From NCBI GenBank assembly GCA_964512045.1, contig CAZEJK010000262.1, forward strand, positions 1 to 7,038: a stretch of DNA of 7,038 nucleotides, given 5' to 3'. The number at the start of each line of letters is the position of its first letter. Within the stretch, counting starts at the first letter, position 1. Positions 1 to 5,688 of this stretch are shown piece by piece. Origin of the DNA: CAZEJK01 sp964512045. GTDB taxonomy: Bacteria > Acidobacteriota > Thermoanaerobaculia > Thermoanaerobaculales > Sulfomarinibacteraceae. Made by a program: the position numbers and the translations under genes. Below the pieces are notes generated by a model, which did not search any database, was not told the DNA's origin, and saw nothing but the letters and a program-made list of their open reading frames with translations.

Positions 1-1524
1 CCGCCGGACCCGGTGCGACGTCATCACGAGCCAGTTCGCCTCGGCCAGTGCTTCCACCTTGCTGCGCAGGATGCTTCCTGTGTCCGGAAGCTCGTAGGAG
101 GGAAGCGTCACCGTGCGCACGCCGGACGGGAGCTCGATCCCTTCGTCCCAGTGCTCGAGCGCCACCGTGGCGTCTGCCGGCAGGACGGACTCCAGCCAGC
201 GAGAGGCGGTCCGGTGGGGGTGCGGGTCGGCGAACGCCCAGATGTACGCGAGGCCCCAGACTGCAGTGGCGGCAACCACCGTCGCCAAAGCCCGCTGTCG
301 CCATCGGCCCGTCATGCGGGTCAGCGCCCACACGGTGAGCAAGGCCGCCGGGATGATGAGGGGCTGCCAGTAGCGCAGGTACTTGACCTCCAGGGTCGCG
401 AACCGTGCCGCCGTCGGCACGAGCCACGCCAGCACGATGCCGACCAGCAGCCAGCTGTCGGTGAACCGGCCCGCGAGCCAGCGGCGCCACCGTCGGACCA
501 CAGCCAGCAATGCCCAGGCGACCGCGGCCAGCACAGCCACGGCGAGCACTGGACCCACCGCCCACAGCGCCAGCTCACGTAGCGGGTACAGCACCGGCAG
601 CGTCGGATCGTAGACGCGCACGTAGGCCAGGTCGGACCGACCGGTGACCATCGCCAGCTGCTCGCCGACCCCGCGCAGGTACGCCGGGTTGAGCAGTGCT
701 CCGGGCCAGAGCAGCTGCGCGGCGACTCCGCCCACGCCGACGGCTGCGGCTGCTGGCAGCGCCGCTCCGGCGCGTAGCCTCGAGGCGGAGAGCACGGCCG
801 CTGCTGCTGCGAGCCCGGCGACAGCGAGCCACGGGGGCCGGGCATCGGCGAACGCCCACGGCTGGCCGATCCAGAACGCCGCCAGACCAGCGGAGGCGAC
901 CGCGGCCGAGCGTGCGATGGCGTGGCGAGGGCCGGAGCGCTCCGCGCACGCGACCAGCGCCACGACGATCGGGGCGCCGAGGGGCAGGGATGCGACCTTG
1001 ACCGCCAGCGACAGACCGGCCGCCGCGCCGGATCCCACAGCCGCCAGCGCCGAGCCGCTGCGTGCCAGCCAGAACGTGCCGGCAAGGGTCAGGACCACCC
1101 AGAACGCGTGGTGGGCCTCCACGGTGGCGTAGTGGGACTGCTGCAGATCCAGTGGAATCCACGCGGCCAGCGCGAGGAACCAGAGCCCCGTGCGCCACCC
1201 CCAGGCCCGTCGCGCCACCGCCCAGGCGATCAGAATCGCCCCGACCGAGGCGAGCAGCGACAGTGCACGGCCGCTGATCAGGAGGTGACGGTAGGTCCGC
1301 GGCTGGAACGTCGCGGCCGTTACGGCACGGATGAGCTGGAAGTGCAGCGAGCCGTAGGCGAAGAACTCCGGGTCGTCGAGCCAGCCGGTCGTGCGCTCGG
1401 CGACGTACGCCACCTGGCGCTCGTCCGGATGGGGTGTCAGGAGCCCGGACGACCAGTCCTGGGTCGCCAGCCGTAGAAGAACGGCCAACGCCAGGAGGAA
1501 CCATACTGGCCAGCTCGTACGCAC
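1..1524 (-). CDS. GT-C membrane glycosyltransferase, PMT/ArnT-like (3' end outside window)
   Basis: This is a polytopic inner-membrane protein, 508 codons seen, open through the left edge. It starts at GTG; an in-frame TAG lies four codons upstream (1534-1536), so no earlier start is possible. Residues 5-20 form a first membrane segment. The first periplasmic loop then carries HPDE (32-35), the acidic motif expected for catalysis in GT-C enzymes using polyprenyl-phosphate-sugar donors, followed by FAYGSLHFQL (55-64). SHYATVEAHHAFW (130-142) fits the family's conserved second-loop/helix region. Hydrophobic stretches follow at about 88-105, 112-126, 138-153, 160-192, 205-222, 232-275, 318-343, 357-370, 387-402 and 412-430. 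KYLRYWQPLIIPA (381-393) is typical of the family. The C-terminal part from 434 is soluble (TASRWLESVLP, then EHWDEGIELP). Probably only a short tail is missing. The donor and acceptor sugars cannot be told; attachment of a sugar to a lipid, polysaccharide or protein outside the inner membrane is inferred. Confidence 0.85.
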   Translation of the reverse strand, partial: MRTSWPVWFLLALAVLLRLATQDWSSGLLTPHPDERQVAYVAERTTGWLDDPEFFAYGSLHFQLIRAVTAATFQPRTYRHLLISGRALSLLASVGAILIAWAVARRAWGWRTGLWFLALAAWIPLDLQQSHYATVEAHHAFWVVLTLAGTFWLARSGSALAAVGSGAAAGLSLAVKVASLPLGAPIVVALVACAERSGPRHAIARSAAVASAGLAAFWIGQPWAFADARPPWLAVAGLAAAAAVLSASRLRAGAALPAAAAVGVGGVAAQLLWPGALLNPAYLRGVGEQLAMVTGRSDLAYVRVYDPTLPVLYPLRELALWAVGPVLAVAVLAAVAWALLAVVRRWRRWLAGRFTDSWLLVGIVLAWLVPTAARFATLEVKYLRYWQPLIIPAALLTVWALTRMTGRWRQRALATVVAATAVWGLAYIWAFADPHPHRTASRWLESVLPADATVALEHWDEGIELPSGVRTVTLPSYELPDTGSILRSKVEALAEANWLVMTSHRVRR

Positions 1525-1530
1525 CCCGGG

Positions 1531-1560
1531 AGACTACCCGAAAACTCCAGTCGGAGGCAA
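1531..1560 (-). promoter_or_regulatory. Candidate leaderless promoter of the glycosyltransferase
   Basis: Read on the minus strand, TTGCCT (1555-1560) and TAGTCT (1531-1536) are separated by 18 bp. The -10-like element ends only six bases before the GTG start at 1524. No Shine-Dalgarno sequence lies in front of this GTG. A TANNNT element six bases from the start is the arrangement seen for leaderless transcripts, where transcription begins at or next to the first base of the start codon. The -35 element begins directly after the T-tract of the upstream gene's terminator, so the glycosyltransferase would be transcribed independently of the receptor gene. Confidence 0.5.
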
Positions 1561-1561
1561 C

Positions 1562-1587
1562 GAAAACGGGCCCCCGCAGGGGCCCGT
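1562..1587 (-). terminator. Intrinsic terminator of the TonB-dependent receptor gene
   Basis: A perfect 9-bp stem (ACGGGCCCC at 1566-1574 pairing with GGGGCCCGT at 1579-1587) closes a 4-base loop. On the minus strand the stem is followed by TTTTC (1562-1565 and neighbour). It lies about 33 bases after the receptor stop codon in the right orientation. The GC-rich stem plus a short T-tract is the classic rho-independent form; the T-tract is short but common in high-GC genomes. Confidence 0.8.
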
Positions 1588-1619
1588 GAGAGGTTCAGAC
1601 CTTCTCGGGTCGAACAGAC

Positions 1620-4460
1620 CTAGAACCGGAACCGCACACCCAGCTGGTAGGAGCGCGGCGCGCCCGGATCATCATCCTCGCCGTAGTCCGGGTTGATGAT
1701 CTCGCCGTCGCGGGTCAGCAGGTTGTCGAAGGTGACCCAGTTGTCCTCGTCGGTGACGTTGAAGATGTCGGCGATGAGCTCGAGCTCGTTGTCGCCGATC
1801 CGGAAGACCTTCGACAGGCGCAGGTCCATCCGCCGGCGCCAGTCCTGGTTCTCGGTGTTGCGAGCGAAGTGCTTCCACACGCCGTCGGACACCTCGACCA
1901 GGGCGCGGTCGTTGCGGTAGCCGTCGCCGTTGACGTCGTCGGCGTCGAACAGGGTGTATGGGAAGCCGGAGCGGACGTTGATAATGCCGGACAGGTGGAT
2001 CCCGTACGGCAGCTGGTAGGTCGCAGAGGCGACGAACTTGTGCTCGACGTCGAAGTTCGACGGGCCCCAGCTGTTGTCGAGGTTGAACTGGTCCTCAGGG
2101 AACGAGCTGGAGGACGACACCGAGCGCTCGTTCGAGTCGTTGTCCTCGGCCTCGGACCAGGTGTAGGACGCGTTCAGCATCCAGCCGTTGGAGAACCGCT
2201 TGTTGGCCTTGATGATCAGTGCCGTGTACTCGGCCTCGGCGTCGGAGGTGAACTGCATGATCTGGTCGAAGTCCGAGTAGTTCGCCTCGGGCTCGTAGGT
2301 CGGCCGACCGTCCGGCGTGGTGCCGCCGTCGGGGGCGATGTTGAGGTCGAGCTTGCGCTGCAAGCTGTCGGTCTCGGAGTAGATGAAGTCCACGCCGACC
2401 GAGAAGTCGGGCAGGATCTCACGCTCGTAGCCGAGCGAGATCCGCCAGGTCTCCGGGTTCTCGAAGTTGGGGTCGAACACGAACAGGTCGGGGGTCGGCA
2501 CGAACAGGTCGCCGACGGAGTCCCACCCGTTCGGGTACGACGGGCAGTTGCCGTAGGAGCAGCGCTCCGACACACGGATCACGCGGATTCCGTTGGTCAG
2601 CATCGCGTTGGCGATGAGCAGGGTCGGGGTGTTGTCGTAGAAGTAGCCGGCGCCGCCGCGGACCACCTGCTTGCCGTCTCCGTTCACATCCCAGGCAAAG
2701 CCGACGCGTGGCGACCAGTTGTCGGTGTCATCCGGGATCTGGCCGGTCTGCGGGAAGTCCGGGTTGGTCTCCTTCGGGTCGTCGTTGTCCTGCTGGTCGT
2801 AGCGCAGGCCGTAGCTGACCGTCAGGTTCGGAGTCGCGCGCCACTCGTCCTGGACGTACAGGGCGTAGTAGTTGGCGTCGAACTTCACCTGGCCGTCGTA
2901 CGGAGAGAACGACTGGGTGTAGGAGAACGGCTCGTCGTTGAAGAAGTCCTCCCAGGTGCTGTACGAGTACGAGCCGCCCTGGTAGCGGAAGAAGCCGTCG
3001 TCGAAGGTGACGAGGTCGAGGTTGACGCCGGCCTTCAGGGTGTGGTCGCCCATGTAGTAGGTGAAGTTGTCGATGATCTGCAGCCGATCCTCGTCCAGGT
3101 AGTTGGGCAGGAAGTTGTTCTGCCCCCAGGTCGCGCGGTAGGGATAGATCCCGGTCTCGGGCAACGTGGTGTTGTTGGCGCTGCGCGGCCGCTCCTCGAC
3201 GGCGTACTGGACGATCAGCTCGTTGAACATGTCATCGGAGAGCACCGAGTTCAGGCTCGCGTTGAACGAGTTGAACGAGTTCTCCTCGAGGCCGTTGTTC
3301 GAGCGACCGGTGTTCGAGTACGACGACGTCAGGTTGACGCCCTCCTGGTCGGACCAGTTGTCGCGCAGGGTCACCAGGTTGCTATCGTTGACCTGCCAGT
3401 CGACCTTGAACAGGAGCACGTTGGCGTCGTTGGTCTGGTTGATCTCGCCGGTCTCGGTCTCGTAGTCGAGGCCGGTGATCGCTTCCCACTCGTCCAGCCG
3501 GTCCATCGGGAAGTCCCGGAACTCGGCGAAGTACGGGGTCGTGAAGTCCTGGCCGTCGTAGGAAGCGAAGAAGTGCACGCGGTCGCGCACGAACGGGCCG
3601 CCGAGTGCAAAGCCGTACTGAGTGCGTTCGAAGTTCTCCGAGTCGAAGCCGCGGGCGTCCTCGCCGACGAAGCCATCGTCCTGGTAGTAGGTGAAGACCT
3701 CGCCTTCGAACTGGTTGGTGCCGGACTTGGTGATCGCGTTGATCACGCCGCCGGAGGCGGAGAACTGCGGGTTGTAGGTCGACTTGAGGACCTGGAACTC
3801 CTTGATCGCCGCCTGCGAGAACGTGAACGGTGGGCGGGTGCCGCCGCGCTCCTCGCCGAAGAACGACGACTGCGAGTTCGACCCGTCGATGTTGAACGAG
3901 TTCTGGATCGCGCGTGCGCCGATGTTGACGCCGCCACGACCGCCGACCTGCTCATCCGAAGCCGCCACTGTGGCCGGGGTCAGGGCGATGAAGTCGGTGA
4001 AGTCACGGCCATTCAACGGAAGGTTGGCGATCGCGGTGTCGGACACCGACGAGGTCACCGACGGGTTGGTGGTCTCCACCACCGGCGCCGCCGCGGTGAC
4101 GACGATCTCCTCCTCGACCTTCGACAGCTGCATGTCGAAGTCGATCCTGACCGCGGTGCCGAGGGTCACGGTGACACCCTTGGAGATCGCGGGCTGAAAC
4201 CCGGCGAGCTGAGCCCGGACGTCGTAGGTGCCCGACGGCAGGAGGTCGATCCGGTAGAAGCCGTTCGGACCTGTGGTCGTGCTCCGTGACAGACCGGTGT
4301 TGACGTTGGTGGCGGTGACCGTCGTGCCGGGCAGGACGCCGCCTTCCTGATCGGTGGCCGTGCCGAGCACCTGCCCGGTGGCGGTCCCCTGGGCCAGCCC
4401 CGAAGACGCCACTAGCAGCGCGAGCACGGCCGCTGCGAAGGTCAATGAGTAACGACGCAT
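1620..4460 (-). CDS. TonB-dependent outer-membrane receptor, Oar-like with carboxypeptidase-regulatory domain
   Basis: A complete 946-residue outer-membrane protein that likely imports a large or scarce substrate using TonB energy. Residues 1-24 are a signal peptide (MRRYSLTFAAAVLALLVASS, then GLAQ). Residues 26-112 match the CarboxypepD_reg-like fold (GVLPGTTVTATNVNTG, GPNGFYRIDLLPSGTYDVRA). Residues 116-123 (EEEIVVTA) are a TonB-box-like linker. The plug spans about 126-250, with LPLNGRDF (147-154), FNIDGSNSQSS (189-199) and SGGVINAITKSGTN (236-249). The rest is a beta-barrel ending in QLGVRFRF, whose terminal phenylalanine suits recognition by the BAM machinery. DVNGDG occurs twice (591-596, 842-847) and may bind calcium. 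The only two cysteines are C634 and C639. The ATG at 4460 is chosen because it follows the signal-peptide reading, has AAGGAGG six bases upstream and lies downstream of the promoter. No TonB, ExbB or degradative partner is nearby, so the substrate is unknown. Confidence 0.93.
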   Translation of the reverse strand: MRRYSLTFAAAVLALLVASSGLAQGTATGQVLGTATDQEGGVLPGTTVTATNVNTGLSRSTTTGPNGFYRIDLLPSGTYDVRAQLAGFQPAISKGVTVTLGTAVRIDFDMQLSKVEEEIVVTAAAPVVETTNPSVTSSVSDTAIANLPLNGRDFTDFIALTPATVAASDEQVGGRGGVNIGARAIQNSFNIDGSNSQSSFFGEERGGTRPPFTFSQAAIKEFQVLKSTYNPQFSASGGVINAITKSGTNQFEGEVFTYYQDDGFVGEDARGFDSENFERTQYGFALGGPFVRDRVHFFASYDGQDFTTPYFAEFRDFPMDRLDEWEAITGLDYETETGEINQTNDANVLLFKVDWQVNDSNLVTLRDNWSDQEGVNLTSSYSNTGRSNNGLEENSFNSFNASLNSVLSDDMFNELIVQYAVEERPRSANNTTLPETGIYPYRATWGQNNFLPNYLDEDRLQIIDNFTYYMGDHTLKAGVNLDLVTFDDGFFRYQGGSYSYSTWEDFFNDEPFSYTQSFSPYDGQVKFDANYYALYVQDEWRATPNLTVSYGLRYDQQDNDDPKETNPDFPQTGQIPDDTDNWSPRVGFAWDVNGDGKQVVRGGAGYFYDNTPTLLIANAMLTNGIRVIRVSERCSYGNCPSYPNGWDSVGDLFVPTPDLFVFDPNFENPETWRISLGYEREILPDFSVGVDFIYSETDSLQRKLDLNIAPDGGTTPDGRPTYEPEANYSDFDQIMQFTSDAEAEYTALIIKANKRFSNGWMLNASYTWSEAEDNDSNERSVSSSSSFPEDQFNLDNSWGPSNFDVEHKFVASATYQLPYGIHLSGIINVRSGFPYTLFDADDVNGDGYRNDRALVEVSDGVWKHFARNTENQDWRRRMDLRLSKVFRIGDNELELIADIFNVTDEDNWVTFDNLLTRDGEIINPDYGEDDDPGAPRSYQLGVRFRF

Positions 4461-4466
4461 CTCTCT

Positions 4467-4473
4467 CCTCCTT
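4467..4473 (-). promoter_or_regulatory. Ribosome binding site of the receptor gene
   Basis: AAGGAGG on the minus strand, six bases before the ATG at 4460, is a full-strength Shine-Dalgarno match. It decides the start against an in-frame ATG at 4598. A run of seven C (minus strand, 4474-4480) lies directly upstream, and a second SD-like GAAGGAG occurs near 4494-4500 without a start codon in reach. Confidence 0.8.
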
Positions 4474-4588
4474 GGGGGGGTTCCCCGCGTTTCTCCTTCG
4501 ATTTCACCCGGCCCGTCATCGTGCTGGCGGGCGGGCGGCGACGACCACAACCACACCGGAACCTGGTCTCCATCGGTGAGGCGAGTTC

Positions 4589-4617
4589 TTAATACCATCT
4601 CCTCGGCTCGATCTCAA
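4589..4617 (-). promoter_or_regulatory. Sigma70-type promoter of the receptor gene
   Basis: On the minus strand TTGAGA (4612-4617) and TATTAA (4589-4594) are separated by exactly 17 bp. Each matches the consensus hexamer at four or five of six positions, making this the best promoter in the window. Transcription would begin near 4582, giving a leader of roughly 120 bases before the ATG at 4460. This also argues against translation from the in-frame ATG at 4598, which would lie upstream of the transcript. Confidence 0.6.
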
Positions 4618-4644
4618 CGCCTCCCGTAGAGGCCGGCCAGCTTT

Positions 4645-4673
4645 TTCCCATCCACATGTGGAGCCCGTATGAA
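4645..4673 (+). promoter_or_regulatory. ispH: Candidate ispH promoter
   Basis: TTCCCA (4645-4650) and TATGAA (4668-4673) lie 17 bp apart on the plus strand, each matching the sigma70 consensus at four of six positions. Transcription would start near 4680 and give an 80-base leader. The spacer holds a perfect 12-bp palindrome. The match is moderate, so this is a suggestion only. Confidence 0.4.
4651..4662. promoter_or_regulatory. 12-bp palindrome TCCACATGTGGA, possible operator
   Basis: This is a perfect palindrome lying between the -35 and -10 elements of the candidate ispH promoter, a usual place for a repressor site. It starts 34 bp upstream of the receptor -35 element, so it could influence both directions. 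A perfect 12-mer palindrome is expected once or twice by chance in 7 kb; its position, not its existence, is the argument. Confidence 0.35.
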
Positions 4674-4739
4674 GCGCAGAGAGGGAAGAGCAAACCTCTG
4701 CAAATCCGACAGCGTGGGAATGCACGGGAGCGGGTCGTC

Positions 4740-4756
4740 CTTCCCCGATGGGGAGG
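4740..4756 (+). promoter_or_regulatory. ispH: ispH ribosome binding site within a hairpin
   Basis: GGGGAGG (4750-4756) is the Shine-Dalgarno sequence, four bases before the ATG at 4761. It can pair with CTTCCCC (4740-4746) across a three-base GAT loop, giving six Watson-Crick pairs and one G-U pair. The stem would cover the whole Shine-Dalgarno sequence, so ispH translation may depend on its opening. The pairing is visible in the sequence; the control is inferred. Confidence 0.55.
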
Positions 4757-4760
4757 CCAC

Positions 4761-5642
4761 ATGGTTGCAGTGAAACGGGCGGCCAAGTACGGGTTTTGCT
4801 CCGGGGTCCGGGTCGCCGATCTGAAGGTCCGGAAGTTCGCGAAGAAGGGCGGTCGCGGCGCCATCCTCGGTCAGGTCGTCCACAATGAGAGGGTCGTGGG
4901 CGAGATGGAGGAGCTGGGCATGCGCACGGTCACAGAGGTGGAGGAGGTCGACGAGCCGACGATCGTGTTCTCGGCGCACGGGGTTCCGCCCTCCTACCAT
5001 GACAGGGCGCGCGCGCAGGGGCTCGAGATCCTCGACACCACCTGCAAGTTCGTCTACGACATCCATCGCGAGGCGACGCGAGCGCTCGAGGCAGGGGAGC
5101 ACCTCGTGTTCATCGGCCACCCGCAGCACCGCGAGGTCATCGGCTACACCCACGATCTCGACCCGGCGTGCTACCACATCGTGCACACCCTGGAGGAGGC
5201 GCGGGCGGTGGACTGGTCGCGCTTCTCCAGCATCCGGATCCTCTACCAGACCACCTTGAACGCGGCTGACTACGAGGATGTGGCGCGCTGGATCGAGGCG
5301 CACTGCTCCGAGGTTCGGCGGGCGGACACCATCTGCTATGCCACCAAGGAGAACCAGGACGCGGCCCGGGAGCTGGCCGAGGACCCCGAGGTGGACGTGG
5401 TGGTGGTGATCGGCGGCCTGCAGTCGGCCAACACCCGTCACCTGTGGGAGATCACCTCCGAGCGCAAGCCGTCGTACCTGATCCAGGGTGTCGATGACCT
5501 CAGGCTGGAGTGGTTCGATGGCGCTGAGTGCGTCGGTGTCACGGCCGGCGCCTCGACGCCGGACGCGGTGGTCGACGAGGTGGAGGCGGCGCTGCTGACG
5601 GTGGACGCGGCGGATGGTGCCGGGGAGGCGTTCGAGGTCTGA
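4761..5642 (+). CDS. ispH: 4-hydroxy-3-methylbut-2-enyl diphosphate reductase (IspH)
   Basis: A complete 293-residue cytosolic iron-sulfur enzyme that reduces HMBPP to IPP and DMAPP, the last step of the MEP isoprenoid pathway. The three cluster-binding cysteines are C13 (GFCSGV), C95 (DTTCKFV) and C192 (CYATKENQ). Expected substrate residues are H41 (VVHNERVV), H73 (SAHGV), H123 and the proton-relay glutamate E125 (HREV), T164/T165 (QTTL), S222 and N224 (QSANTRHL) and S265 (GASTP). Position 223 is alanine where E. coli IspH has serine in SSN. The usual E-G-T-M-G stretch after the H-x-E-V motif is replaced by IGYTHD. The length is normal for the family. The ATG at 4761 is chosen because it has GGGGAGG four bases upstream and the conserved N-terminus follows at once; the ATG at 4656 would add 35 unrelated residues. 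The kinase gene follows after 46 bp. Confidence 0.96.
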   Translation: MVAVKRAAKYGFCSGVRVADLKVRKFAKKGGRGAILGQVVHNERVVGEMEELGMRTVTEVEEVDEPTIVFSAHGVPPSYHDRARAQGLEILDTTCKFVYDIHREATRALEAGEHLVFIGHPQHREVIGYTHDLDPACYHIVHTLEEARAVDWSRFSSIRILYQTTLNAADYEDVARWIEAHCSEVRRADTICYATKENQDAARELAEDPEVDVVVVIGGLQSANTRHLWEITSERKPSYLIQGVDDLRLEWFDGAECVGVTAGASTPDAVVDEVEAALLTVDAADGAGEAFEV

Positions 5643-5676
5643 GGCTCCCGAGAGAGCGGCGCCGACCGGGGGCTGC

Positions 5677-5682
5677 TACTGT
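5677..5682 (+). promoter_or_regulatory. Candidate leaderless -10 element of the glycerate kinase
   Basis: TACTGT ends six bases before the ATG at 5689, and no Shine-Dalgarno sequence precedes that ATG. The spacing matches the TANNNT element in front of the glycosyltransferase GTG in this window. No good -35 hexamer is seen 16-19 bp upstream, so the call is weak. Cotranscription with ispH remains possible. Confidence 0.35.
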
Positions 5683-5688
5683 GAGCCG

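Larger units (their letters stand above)
4461..4760. other. Divergent intergenic region between receptor gene and ispH
   Basis: These 300 bases hold no gene that I can support. They carry control elements for both flanking genes: a receptor promoter at 4589-4617, a weaker ispH promoter at 4645-4673, a 12-bp palindrome at 4651-4662, an 8-bp palindrome GGCCGGCC at 4631-4638, a possible leader hairpin at 4676-4701 and an RBS hairpin at 4740-4756. The receptor leader would be about 120 bases and the ispH leader about 80. I recognise no known riboswitch in either leader. Confidence 0.75.

Noticed and set aside
321..1504. ATG-initiated minus-strand frames (575-1504 and 321-1085) and plus-strand frames in the left region
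   Set aside because: They are out of frame with the GTG-initiated glycosyltransferase, which alone gives regular membrane segments and GT-C motifs. The others yield arginine- and proline-rich products.
3261..3285. Tandem repeat of TTGAACGAG in the receptor gene
   Set aside because: It encodes the short SFNSFN stretch in a barrel strand and is only two copies long, so it is not a meaningful repeat.
1869..4289. Plus-strand open frame of 806 codons opposite the receptor gene
   Set aside because: The receptor reading has signal peptide, plug and barrel motifs and a ribosome binding site. The opposite reading is a valine-, arginine- and glutamate-rich low-complexity product with no recognisable domain, as expected from high-GC codon bias.
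4461..4598. Receptor start at the upstream in-frame ATG (46 extra residues)
   Set aside because: The extension lacks a ribosome binding site, would precede the signal peptide, and begins upstream of the best promoter's -10 element.
4656..4760. ispH start at ATG 4656
   Set aside because: It lies inside the palindrome and the candidate promoter, lacks a Shine-Dalgarno sequence and adds 35 residues not typical of IspH.
5614..5688. Kinase start at ATG 5614
   Set aside because: It overlaps the end of ispH by 29 bases and adds a cysteine-containing, low-complexity stretch before the conserved domain. The ATG at 5689 gives the typical length.
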